Shown: positions 24,997-32,752 of the stretch, piece by piece
Numbering within the stretch: the first letter of the stretch is position 1
Layout: every line of letters begins with the position of its first letter
Notes under the pieces: generated by a model
Databases searched by the model: none
The model's input: the letters and a program-made list of their open reading frames with translations, nothing else
What the model was told of the DNA's origin: nothing
Position numbers and translations under genes: made by a program
Assembly (NCBI RefSeq): GCF_900100085.1
Contig: NZ_FNEJ01000001.1
Span: 310,001 to 374,000, forward strand
DNA from: Salipiger marinus
Lineage (GTDB): Bacteria; Pseudomonadota; Alphaproteobacteria; Rhodobacterales; Rhodobacteraceae
DNA: 64,000 bases
Direction of reading: 5' to 3'

Positions 24997-26118
24997 TCAG
25001 GCCGATCCCGGGCCCCGAAGGCCAGACATCCCCGGGCCGCCGCCCACATCATCGGGGGCCACCGCCACCGATTTGACCACCGCGTGACAGACCTGCCCGG
25101 GCTCCAGCCCCATCGCCTGCGCCGAGCGGCGGGTGATCCGCGCCAGCACCCGCCCCGCCGCAGTGTCCAGCGACACCAGCGCCCCGGGTCCGTCGCCGCT
25201 GCGGATGTCCTGAATCGTGCCGGGCAGGATGTTCAGCGCCGACAGGCCCACCGGTGCCTCCCGCGACAGGATGACGTCATGCGCGGCGATGCGCAGCCGC
25301 ATGGCGGTGCCGGGGGCCGCGTCCAGCCGGGGCACCACCAGCGTCAGCCCGCCCGCACCCAGTTCGGTCAGCCCGTCCTCGGCATGGCGCAGCACCACCG
25401 CCTCCAGCACCGCCCCCGCCGCCCGCGCGCCCAAGGGCGTGACGGCGGGATCGGCCAGCACCTCGGCGGCGGGGCCCGCGCGGGTGACCCGCCCCGCCTC
25501 CAGCGCCACGACCGTGGTGGCAAGCCGCGCCACCTCGGCGGCGGAATGGCTGACGAACAGGATGGGGATCGCGACCTCGTCACGCAGACGTTCGAAATAG
25601 GGCAGGATCTCGGCCTTGCGCGCCTCGTCCAGCGCCGCCAGCGGTTCATCCGCCAGCAGCAGGCGCGGGGCCGCCAGCAGCGCGCGCCCGATGGCCACCC
25701 GCTGCTTTTCCCCGCCCGACAGCGCACCGGGCCGCCGGTCCAGCAGCGCGCCGATGCCCAGCAGATCGACCACGCGGCCAAATTCGGCGCGCGGGGCGTC
25801 GCGCGGGGCGAACCAGCGGCCATACATCAGGTTCTGCCGCACGTTGAGATGCGGAAAAAGCCGCCCCTCCTGAAAGATGTAGCCCAGCCTGCGCTTGTGC
25901 GGCGGCAGCCAGCGCCGCGCGCCGGTGTCGAACAGCTCCCACCCGTTGACGGCGACGCGACCCTGCTCGGGGCGCAGCAGCCCGGCCACGGCATTGACCA
26001 GCGTGGTCTTGCCGGACCCGGAGCGGCCAAACAGCACGGTGATGCCCGGCGGCGCCTCGAAGCTTGCGTCAAGCGTGAAGGCCGGAAAGGAATGTTTCAC
26101 GTGAACCGACAGCGTCAT
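24997..26118 (-). CDS. modC: Molybdate ABC transporter ATP-binding protein
   Basis: 373-residue ATPase with Walker A GRSGSGKTT, Q-loop FQEGRLFPHLNV, signature LSGGEKQRVAIGRAL, Walker B LLLADEPLAALD, and a C-terminal TOBE/Mop domain (LSALNILPGTIQDIR, ...LARITRRSAQAMGLEPG) that binds molybdate and gives trans-inhibition. ModC is longer than most ATPases for this reason. The ATG overlaps the modB stop (ATGA). The frame is open further upstream, but the start at MTLSVHVKHSFPAFTLD matches the family. Confidence 0.94.
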   Translation of the reverse strand: MTLSVHVKHSFPAFTLDASFEAPPGITVLFGRSGSGKTTLVNAVAGLLRPEQGRVAVNGWELFDTGARRWLPPHKRRLGYIFQEGRLFPHLNVRQNLMYGRWFAPRDAPRAEFGRVVDLLGIGALLDRRPGALSGGEKQRVAIGRALLAAPRLLLADEPLAALDEARKAEILPYFERLRDEVAIPILFVSHSAAEVARLATTVVALEAGRVTRAGPAAEVLADPAVTPLGARAAGAVLEAVVLRHAEDGLTELGAGGLTLVVPRLDAAPGTAMRLRIAAHDVILSREAPVGLSALNILPGTIQDIRSGDGPGALVSLDTAAGRVLARITRRSAQAMGLEPGQVCHAVVKSVAVAPDDVGGGPGMSGLRGPGSA

Positions 26119-26807
26119 TGCCCGGCCACCCGCCGCGCCACGCGCCGCCCCACCCATTCCGACAGCAGCAGCGCCGCCATCGCCACCGCCACCGCCACCA
26201 GCACCAGCCGGAACGCGGCGGCATCGCCCCCCGGCACCTGCAGAAAGGCATAGATGGCCGAAGGCAGCGTCCGGGTCTGGCCGGGGATGTTGGAAACAAA
26301 GGTGATGGTGGCGCCAAATTCCCCCATCGCCTTGGCAAAGCCCAGAATGCCGCCCGCGACGATGCCGGGCAGGATCAGCGGCAGCGTCACCGTCAGGAAC
26401 ACCATCAGCCGCGAGGCGCCCAGCGTGCCCGCCGCCTGTTCCAGCTTGGGATCCACCGCCTCGATCGACAGGCGGATGGCGCGGACCAGCAGCGGAAAGG
26501 CCATGATCCCCGCCGCCAGCGCCGCCCCGGTCCAGCGGAAGGCCAGCACGATGCCCCAGTCCTGCAGCACGGCGCCCACCGGCCCCTTCGTGCCGAAGGT
26601 CAGCAGCAGCAGATAGCCGGTCACCACCGGCGGCAGGATCAGCGGCAGATGCACCAGCCCGTTCAGCAGAGCGTGCCCCGGAAAGCGCCAGCGCGCCAGC
26701 GCATAGGCCACGAACACCGCCAGCGGCAGCCCCAGCAGCGTGGCCCAGAGCGATACGCGCAGGGACAGCAGCAGCGCCTGTGTTTCCTCGGGGCCGAGCC
26801 AGTCCAT
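26115..26807 (-). CDS. modB: Molybdate ABC transporter permease
   Basis: 230-residue permease with about five helices; MDWLGPEETQALLLSLRVS at the N-terminus and the EAA-type loop LEQAAGTLGASRLMVFLTVTLP are standard ModB. FAKAMGEFGATITFVSNIPGQTRTLP is the most conserved block of the family. Starts 3 bp after modA stops and overlaps modC by four bases. Confidence 0.95.
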   Translation of the reverse strand: MDWLGPEETQALLLSLRVSLWATLLGLPLAVFVAYALARWRFPGHALLNGLVHLPLILPPVVTGYLLLLTFGTKGPVGAVLQDWGIVLAFRWTGAALAAGIMAFPLLVRAIRLSIEAVDPKLEQAAGTLGASRLMVFLTVTLPLILPGIVAGGILGFAKAMGEFGATITFVSNIPGQTRTLPSAIYAFLQVPGGDAAAFRLVLVAVAVAMAALLLSEWVGRRVARRVAGQ

Positions 26808-26810
26808 GCG

Positions 26811-27572
26811 TCAGTCGGCCAGTACGGTGAAACCCTGCGCCTCGAAGGCGGCGCGGGCCTCGGCCCCCTGCAGATAGGTCAGGAAATCCTCCTCGGCGGC
26901 GCTGTCGCGGTTGGCCAGATCGGCAACGGGATAGAGGATCGGCGGGTGGCTGTCGGCGGGAAAGCGGCCCGCCACGGTCACGCGGTCCTCTGCCCCGGCA
27001 TCGGTGGCATAGACGATGCCAAACGGCGCCTCGCCGGTGGCGACCAGCGCCAGCGCGGCCCGGACATTGTCCGACTGCGCGACCGAAGGCGCCACTTCCT
27101 GCCAGAGGCCCAGATGCTCCAGCGCTGCCTTGCCGTAGATGCCCGCAGGCACCGAATCGACCAGAGCCATGGCCAGCCGCCCGTCGCCCAGCAGGGCGGG
27201 CAGATCCAGATCCGGCCCGATCGTGACCGGCGCCGCATCCGTGCCATGCGCCACCAGCACAAGGCTGTTGCCCAGCAGATCGCGGCGCGAGCCGTCTTCC
27301 AGCAGCCCCTCCGCCTCCAGCAGGTCCATCCAGTCGGGATTGGCAGAGATGAAGATGTCGGCGGGGGCCCCCTGCTGGATCTGCTTGGCCAGCGCCGAGG
27401 ATCCGGCCAGCGACACCACCACGCTGTGACCGGACTGCGCCTGATAGCTGGCCACGATGTCATCCATGGCGTTTTTCAGGCTGGCGGCGGCAAAGACGGT
27501 GACCTGTTCGGCATGGGCCAGCCCCGGCAGCAGCAGCGCAAGCGCGGGCAGCAGGACATGACGGACGGGCAT
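26811..27572 (-). CDS. modA: Molybdate-binding periplasmic protein
   Basis: 253-residue periplasmic molybdate/tungstate-binding protein. Signal peptide MPVRHVLLPALALLLPGLAHA (cleavage after AHA), then VTVFAAASLKNAMDDI, the family N-terminal block with the ligand serine, and LAGSSALAKQIQQGAPADIF. Start chosen at 27572, with an AGGGAGAGG site upstream. First gene of modABC; a dyad resembling a Mo-box lies in the 67 bp between modE and modA. Confidence 0.95.
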   Translation of the reverse strand: MPVRHVLLPALALLLPGLAHAEQVTVFAAASLKNAMDDIVASYQAQSGHSVVVSLAGSSALAKQIQQGAPADIFISANPDWMDLLEAEGLLEDGSRRDLLGNSLVLVAHGTDAAPVTIGPDLDLPALLGDGRLAMALVDSVPAGIYGKAALEHLGLWQEVAPSVAQSDNVRAALALVATGEAPFGIVYATDAGAEDRVTVAGRFPADSHPPILYPVADLANRDSAAEEDFLTYLQGAEARAAFEAQGFTVLAD

Positions 27573-27589
27573 GCGGATTCCTCTCCCTG

Positions 27590-27615
27590 GCGACAGGTAT
27601 GGCAAAACATATCGC
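27590..27615. promoter_or_regulatory. Candidate ModE (Mo-box-like) site
   Basis: An imperfect 26-bp dyad with outer GCGA/TCGC and an inner GGTATG-N6-CATATC lies between modE and modA, ending 18 bp before modA. It has the A/T-rich half-sites and spacing of Mo-boxes but departs from the TATA-rich consensus (about 9 of 13 pairs match). ModE with molybdate would repress modABC here. Confidence 0.4.
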
Positions 27616-27639
27616 AATCGCGCCCCGACACGGCAAGCG

Positions 27640-28020
27640 TTATTTCCCATCGGCCACATCGCGCAGCAGGGAGCGCAGCAGCCCGATCCGTGCCGCCCCG
27701 GCTTCGGTCGCGATCTCCTCGATCTTGCGATACTGCTCCAGCACCAGTTCGCCGGTTTCCGTCAGCCTTGCGCCGCCGCCCTTGGCGCCACCCCGGCTGC
27801 TGTCCACCAGCGGCTCGCGAAAGGCGCCGTTCATTTCTTCGACCAGCGACCACGCACGTTTGTAGCTCATGGACATGGCCCGCCCCGCCGCGGCGATGGA
27901 TCCGGTCTGGCGGATCAGATCCAGCAGGTCGGCCTTGCCCGGCCCCAGCATCGCATCGGTGCCCAACAGGATCCGCAGGCGGATCCGGGGGGCGTCGCTG
28001 TCTTTTGGGGCCTCTTTCAT
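27640..28020 (-). CDS. ModE-family molybdate-responsive regulator (DNA-binding domain only)
   Basis: 126-residue winged-helix protein of the ModE N-terminal/LysR-like type: LLDLIRQTGSIAAAGRAMSMSYKRAWSLVEEMN is the helix-turn-helix, followed by GGAKGGGARLTETGELVL. The C-terminal molybdate-binding TOBE domains of full ModE (about 260 residues) are absent, as in many short alphaproteobacterial versions. It precedes modA on the same strand by 67 bp. The frame is open far upstream; the ATG at 28020 gives the expected length, but no strong ribosome-binding site supports it. Confidence 0.85.
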   Translation of the reverse strand: MKEAPKDSDAPRIRLRILLGTDAMLGPGKADLLDLIRQTGSIAAAGRAMSMSYKRAWSLVEEMNGAFREPLVDSSRGGAKGGGARLTETGELVLEQYRKIEEIATEAGAARIGLLRSLLRDVADGK

Positions 28021-28183
28021 GGATCCGGTTGTCCGCCATCCCGGCAGGTCTGACAAGATGGCGGCGCAAAAGCGGCGCCACAGGCATGGCAGGCATTGTC
28101 TTTCCGGGCGCGCTGACGAAAACTGCGCGCCAGAGGTCAGGCCGCCCGCAGAGCTGCGCCGACCGGGAACAGGGAGACGACAC

Positions 28184-29314
28184 ATGCTGAAACAGCTGCT
28201 TGCATCGGTGGCGCTTGCCGCCTGCGCCACCACCGCCATGGCCGAGGTCAAGGTCGGGCTTATCACCACGCTGTCGGGCGGCGGGGCCGGTCTGGGCATC
28301 GACACGCGCGACGGCTTCATGCTGGCGCTGGAACAGGCGGGCCGTGACGATGTCGAGGTGGTGATCGAGGATGACCAGCAGAAGCCCGATGTGGCGGTGC
28401 AGTTGGCCGACCGGCTGATCCAGTCCGAAAAGGTCGACGTGCTGACCGGCATCGTCTGGTCCAACCTTGCCATGGCGGTGGTGCCCGCCGCCACCGCGCA
28501 GGGGCTGTTCTACCTGTCCACCAATGCCGCCCCGGCGCAGCTGGCGGGCGCGGGCTGCAACCCCAACTATTTCTCGGTGTCCTACCAGAATGACAACCTG
28601 CACGAGGCGGCGGGCGCCTATGCCACCAAGGCCGGGTTTGCCAACAGCTTCATCCTTGCGCCCAACTATCCCGCGGGCAAGGATTCTCTGAACGGTTTCA
28701 AACGCTTCTACGAAGGCGAGCTGGCGGGCGAGATCTATACCGACCTTGGCCAGACCGATTACGCCGCAGAGATCGCGCAGATCCGGGCCAGCGGCGCCGA
28801 CAGCGTGTTCTTCTTCCTGCCCGGCGGCATGGGGATTTCCTTCCTCAAGCAATATGCCGACAGCGGCGTGGATCTGCCCCTGATCGGCCCGGCCTTTTCC
28901 TTTGACCAGAACATCCTGCAGGCGGTGGGTGATGCCGCGCTGGGGGTGAAGAACACCTCGTCCTGGAGCAAGGATCTGGACAATGCCGCCAACGCGGCCT
29001 TTGTCACCGCCTATTCCGAGAAATATGGCCGCCTGCCTTCGCTCTATTCCGCGCAGGGCTATGACACCGCCAACCTGCTGCTTTCGGCCATGGACAAGGC
29101 GGAGGTCAGCGATGACGAGGCGTTCCGCGCCGCGCTGATGGAGGCCGATTTCGACTCCGTCCGGGGCAAGTTCAGCTTCAACGCCAGCCAGCACCCGGTG
29201 CAGGATCTGTATGTGCGCGAGGTGGTGCGCGAGGGCGACATCCTGACCAACCAGATCGTTGACACCGCGATCACCGACCGCGGCCATGCCTACGAGGCCG
29301 AGTGCAAGATGTAA
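28184..29314 (+). CDS. Branched-chain amino acid-type ABC transporter substrate-binding protein
   Basis: 376-residue periplasmic binding protein (type I LIV fold). Sec signal MLKQLLASVALAACATTAMA, then VKVGLITTLSGGGAGLGIDTRDGFMLAL, the family opening. AQGYDTANLLLSAM near the C-terminus is also typical. First gene of a complete HAAT-family importer operon. Ligand may be Leu/Ile/Val, but this family also takes urea, amides and aromatic acids, so the substrate is open. Followed by an 8-bp-arm intercistronic hairpin. Divergent from modE across 163 bp with no clear regulatory site. Confidence 0.88.
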   Translation: MLKQLLASVALAACATTAMAEVKVGLITTLSGGGAGLGIDTRDGFMLALEQAGRDDVEVVIEDDQQKPDVAVQLADRLIQSEKVDVLTGIVWSNLAMAVVPAATAQGLFYLSTNAAPAQLAGAGCNPNYFSVSYQNDNLHEAAGAYATKAGFANSFILAPNYPAGKDSLNGFKRFYEGELAGEIYTDLGQTDYAAEIAQIRASGADSVFFFLPGGMGISFLKQYADSGVDLPLIGPAFSFDQNILQAVGDAALGVKNTSSWSKDLDNAANAAFVTAYSEKYGRLPSLYSAQGYDTANLLLSAMDKAEVSDDEAFRAALMEADFDSVRGKFSFNASQHPVQDLYVREVVREGDILTNQIVDTAITDRGHAYEAECKM

Positions 29315-29322
29315 GGGCAGGC

Positions 29323-29342
29323 GCGGCCCCAGCCGGGGCCGC
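29323..29342 (+). other. Intercistronic hairpin after the binding-protein gene
   Basis: GCGGCCCC and its exact complement GGGGCCGC flank a 4-base loop (AGCC), 9 bp after the stop of the binding-protein gene and 19 bp before the first permease. No T-run. The position is the same as that of the hairpin at 21753-21781 in the other ABC operon. Confidence 0.6.
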
Positions 29343-29360
29343 CGCAGGACAGGACAAGTC

Positions 29361-30281
29361 ATGACCCCGCTGCTGATTGTCGAACAGGTGCTGAACGGGC
29401 TGCAGTCCGGCATCATGCTGTTTCTGATGGCGGCGGGGCTGACGCTGATCTTTGGCGTCATGGGGCTCATCAACCTTGCCCATGGCTCGCTGTTCATGGT
29501 GGGCGCCTTTGCCGCTGCCGCCACCGCCGCCGCCACCGGATCCTTCCTGCTGGGGCTGGGGGCGGCGCTGGTCGCCGCCGCCTGCGCCGGGGCGCTGGTG
29601 GAACGGCTGGTGATCCGCCGTCTTTATGACCGCGACCATCTGGATCAGGTGCTGGCCACCTTCGCGCTGATCCTGATCTTTTCCGAAGGCACGCGGTGGA
29701 TTTTTGGATCCTTCCCGCTTTACCTTGATATTCCGCCCGCGCTGTCGGGGCCGGTCACCCTGCCCGGCGGCATCCAGTATCCGCTCTACCGGCTGTTCCT
29801 GATCGGCGTGGGGCTGGTGCTGGCGGGGGCGCTGTTCTGGCTGATCGGGCGCACCCGGCTGGGCATCCGCATCCGCGCCGGTGAAAACGACCGGGAGATG
29901 ATCGCGGCGCTGGGGGTCGACATCGCGCGGCTTTACACGCTGGTCTTTGCGCTTGGCGCCGCCCTTGCCGGGCTTGCGGGCGCGCTGGTGGGCGCCATCC
30001 AGTCGGTGCAGGTCGGCATGGGCGAGCCGGTGCTGATCCTTGCCTTCGTGGTCATCGTGATCGGTGGCATCGGGTCGATCACCGGCGCGCTGGTCGGTGC
30101 GCTGCTGGTCGGGCTGACCGACACGCTGGGCGGCATCTTCCTGCCCCGGCTGTTTGCGCTGGTCATGGATCCGGCGGCAGCGACCCAGACCGGCGCGGCG
30201 CTGTCGTCGATGGCCATCTACATGCTGATGGCGGCGGTGCTGGTCTGGCGGCCCACCGGCCTGTTCGGAGCCCGGACATGA
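29361..30281 (+). CDS. Branched-chain amino acid-type ABC permease (LivH type)
   Basis: 306-residue permease with about eight helices. VLNGLQSGIMLFLMAAGLTLIFGVMGLINLAHG (about residues 10-42) is the LivH signature, and ENDREMIAALGVDIARLYTLVFALG is the cytoplasmic coupling loop. Start ATG 29361, although the frame is open upstream into the binding-protein end. Overlaps the next permease by ATGA. Confidence 0.92.
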   Translation: MTPLLIVEQVLNGLQSGIMLFLMAAGLTLIFGVMGLINLAHGSLFMVGAFAAAATAAATGSFLLGLGAALVAAACAGALVERLVIRRLYDRDHLDQVLATFALILIFSEGTRWIFGSFPLYLDIPPALSGPVTLPGGIQYPLYRLFLIGVGLVLAGALFWLIGRTRLGIRIRAGENDREMIAALGVDIARLYTLVFALGAALAGLAGALVGAIQSVQVGMGEPVLILAFVVIVIGGIGSITGALVGALLVGLTDTLGGIFLPRLFALVMDPAAATQTGAALSSMAIYMLMAAVLVWRPTGLFGART

Positions 30282-31261
30282 CGCGCGAGACCCTGCTCAA
30301 CGCGCTGGTGCTGCTGGCGCTTGGCCTGCTGCCGGTCTGGGCCCATCTGTCGGACGAGCCTTTCACCATCACGCTGGCCACCCGCGCCGCCATCCTTGCG
30401 CTGGCCGCCGTGGGGCTGAACATCGCGCTGGGGCTGGGCGGGCTGGTCAGCCTAGGCCACGCGCTGTTTTTCGGCATCGGCGGCTATGCCATGGGCATCC
30501 TTGCCAGCCACGCGCAGGACTATACGCCGATCTATGACGGCGCCTTCACCGTGCCGGGGACCAAATCCATGCCGGTGATCTGGCTGGTGGCGGTCGCCGC
30601 CTCTGCCATGGCGGCGCTGCTGATCGGGCTGCTGGCGCTGCGCACGGCGGGGGTCTATTTCATCATGATCACGCTGGCCTTTGGCCAGATGGCGTTTTTC
30701 TTCGCCATTTCGTGGAACGCCTATGGCGGCGAGGACGGGCTGTCCATCTATGTGCGCAACAGCTTTCCGGGGCTGAACACGCTGGTGCCGATCCAGTTCT
30801 TCGGCCTGTGTTTCGGCCTGCTCTGCCTGATCCTGCTGGCCTCGCATCTGCTGGCGCGCAGCCCCTTCGGCCTTGCGCTGAACGCCGCGCGGCAGAGCCC
30901 GGACCGGGTGATGGCGGTGGGGCTGGACCCCAAGCGGCTGCAGCTTGTGGCCTTTGTGCTGTCCGGCGCGGTGACCGGGCTTGCGGGCGCGCTGTTTGCC
31001 GATCTCAACCGCTTTGTCAGCCCGACGATGTTCAGCTGGCAGACCAGCGGCGAGATCATGGTGTTCCTGATCCTTGGCGGCGTGGCGCGGCTGTGCGGGC
31101 CGGTGATCGGTGCGGCGGTGTTCGTGCTGCTGGAGCACTGGCTGGGCGGGCTGTCGGAATTCTGGCACATCTGGCTGGGGCTGCTGCTGCTGGCGGTGGT
31201 GCTGTTCGCGCGCGGCGGGCTGGTCGGGCTGATCGCGGGGCGGGCGCGCGCCCATGACTGA
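30278..31261 (+). CDS. Branched-chain amino acid-type ABC permease (LivM type)
   Basis: 327-residue permease with 8-10 helices. NIALGLGGLVSLGHALFFGIGGYAMGIL is the LivM signature; LNAARQSPDRVMAVGLDPKRLQLVAFVLSGAVTGLAG is the coupling loop and following helix. Long periplasmic segments around DYTPIYDGAFTVPG. Overlaps the preceding gene by 4 bp and the next by 8 bp, so translation is coupled. Confidence 0.92.
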   Translation: MTRETLLNALVLLALGLLPVWAHLSDEPFTITLATRAAILALAAVGLNIALGLGGLVSLGHALFFGIGGYAMGILASHAQDYTPIYDGAFTVPGTKSMPVIWLVAVAASAMAALLIGLLALRTAGVYFIMITLAFGQMAFFFAISWNAYGGEDGLSIYVRNSFPGLNTLVPIQFFGLCFGLLCLILLASHLLARSPFGLALNAARQSPDRVMAVGLDPKRLQLVAFVLSGAVTGLAGALFADLNRFVSPTMFSWQTSGEIMVFLILGGVARLCGPVIGAAVFVLLEHWLGGLSEFWHIWLGLLLLAVVLFARGGLVGLIAGRARAHD

Positions 31262-32003
31262 GCCGGTTCTGGAAACCCGCGGGCTGGTCAAGAGCTTCGG
31301 CGCCCTGCGCGCCACGGATGGCGTCACGCTGGATCTGCGCAGGGGCGAAATTCACGCGGTGATCGGCCCCAATGGCGCGGGGAAATCCACGCTCATCAAG
31401 CAGATCTGCGGCAATATCGCGCCCGATGCCGGGCAGGTGCGGCTGCTGGGGCGCGATGTCACGCAGTGGTCGACCATGGCGCGGGCGCGGGCGGGGCTGG
31501 CGCGCAGCTTCCAGATCTCGGCGCTGGCGATGGAAGACACCGTGCTGCAGAACGCGCTGCTGGGGGCGCTGGGGGCCAGCGGATCGCCCTACCGGTTCCT
31601 GCGGCCCGCGCTGGGGCGGCGCCATCTGCGCGACCGCGCCATGGCCGCGCTGGACCGGATGGGGCTGGCCGATCTGGCCGCGACCCGCGTCGCGACGCTC
31701 AGCCACGGGCAGCGGCGGCAGCTGGAAGTGGCGGTGGCCCTGACGCTGGCCCCGCGCGCCTTTCTGATGGACGAGCCGATGGCGGGGCTGGGCAGCGAAG
31801 GCTCGCTGGCCCTGACCCGCGTGCTGGACGGGCTGCGGGCCGAGGCGCCCATTCTGCTGGTCGAACATGACATGGACGCGGTGTTCGCGCTGGCCGACCG
31901 GATCAGCGTGCTGGTCTATGGCCGCATCATCGCCACCGGCACCGTCGCCGAGATCCGCGCCAACCCGGAGGTGCGCGAGGCCTATCTGGGAGAAGCGCCA
32001 TGA
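31254..32003 (+). CDS. ABC ATPase (LivG type)
   Basis: 249-residue ATPase: Walker A GPNGAGKST, Q-loop ARSFQISALAMEDTVLQNALLG, signature LSHGQRRQLEVAVAL (the LSHG-x-R variant is normal for LivG), Walker B AFLMDEPMAGLG, H-loop VEHDMDAVF. C-terminal EIRANPEVREAYLGE is diagnostic of LivG. Overlaps LivM and LivF. Confidence 0.93.
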   Translation: MTEPVLETRGLVKSFGALRATDGVTLDLRRGEIHAVIGPNGAGKSTLIKQICGNIAPDAGQVRLLGRDVTQWSTMARARAGLARSFQISALAMEDTVLQNALLGALGASGSPYRFLRPALGRRHLRDRAMAALDRMGLADLAATRVATLSHGQRRQLEVAVALTLAPRAFLMDEPMAGLGSEGSLALTRVLDGLRAEAPILLVEHDMDAVFALADRISVLVYGRIIATGTVAEIRANPEVREAYLGEAP

Positions 32004-32686
32004 GCTTGCTGGAGCTGCGCGACATCACCGCCTCCTACGGCGCGTCGCAGGCGCTGTTCGGCGTCACGCTGGCGCTGGAAGAGGGCGAGGTGCTGGCCCT
32101 GATGGGGCGTAACGGCATGGGCAAATCCACGACGCTGCGCTGTCTCTGCGGGCTGATGCCGTCGGGTGGGGTGCGGCGCTTTGCCGGGCAGGATCTGGCG
32201 CGGCTGCCCGCGCATCGCATCGCCCGGCTGGGGGTGGGGCTGGTGCCGGAGGGGCGCCGCTGTTTCCGCGACCTGAGCGTGACCGAAAACCTGCTTGCCG
32301 CCGCCCGTCCCGGCGCCTGGGATCAGGCGCGGGTGGAGCTGCTGTTTCCCCGGCTGGCGGAACGGCGCGGGCAGAAGGCCGCGACCCTGTCGGGGGGCGA
32401 ACAGCAGATGCTGGCCATCGGGCGCGCGCTGATGACCAATCCGCGGCTTCTGGTGCTGGACGAGGCGACCGAAGGACTGGCGCCCTTGGTGCGGCAGGAA
32501 ATCTGGGACGCGCTGCTGCTGCTGAAACGCGGCGCGGGCCTGTCGATCCTTGTGGTGGACAAGTCGCTGCGCGAAATGGCCGCCGTGGCCGACCGCGCCG
32601 TGATCCTTGAACGCGGCACATCCGTCTGGTCCGGAGCCTTTGCCGATCTGGGCCCCGCCGAGGCGGAGCGCTATCTGGGCGTCTGA
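32000..32686 (+). CDS. ABC ATPase (LivF type)
   Basis: 228-residue ATPase: Walker A GRNGMGKST, the LivF-typical GLVPEGRRCFRDLSVTENL, signature LSGGEQQMLAIGRAL, Walker B LLVLDEATEGLAP. The H-loop position reads VVDKSLREM: the usual catalytic His-loop histidine (VEQ/VEH in relatives) is not apparent, with K instead. Many LivF proteins have VEQN here, so this is not clearly inactivating. Last gene of the operon, overlapping LivG by ATGA. Confidence 0.92.
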   Translation: MSLLELRDITASYGASQALFGVTLALEEGEVLALMGRNGMGKSTTLRCLCGLMPSGGVRRFAGQDLARLPAHRIARLGVGLVPEGRRCFRDLSVTENLLAAARPGAWDQARVELLFPRLAERRGQKAATLSGGEQQMLAIGRALMTNPRLLVLDEATEGLAPLVRQEIWDALLLLKRGAGLSILVVDKSLREMAAVADRAVILERGTSVWSGAFADLGPAEAERYLGV

Positions 32687-32704
32687 GACCCGACGTCAGG
32701 ACAT

Positions 32705-32731
32705 AAAAAAGGGCGGCCCCAAGGGCCGCCC
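32705..32731 (-). terminator. Intrinsic terminator of carB
   Basis: On the minus strand GGGCGGCCC-TTG-GGGCCGCCC is a perfect 9-bp stem with a 3-base loop, followed by TTTTTT. It lies 22 bp after the carB stop. On the plus strand the hairpin lacks a T-run, so it serves carB rather than the livF operon. Confidence 0.9.
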
Positions 32732-32752
32732 CGGTATCGCGATCCCGCCCGG

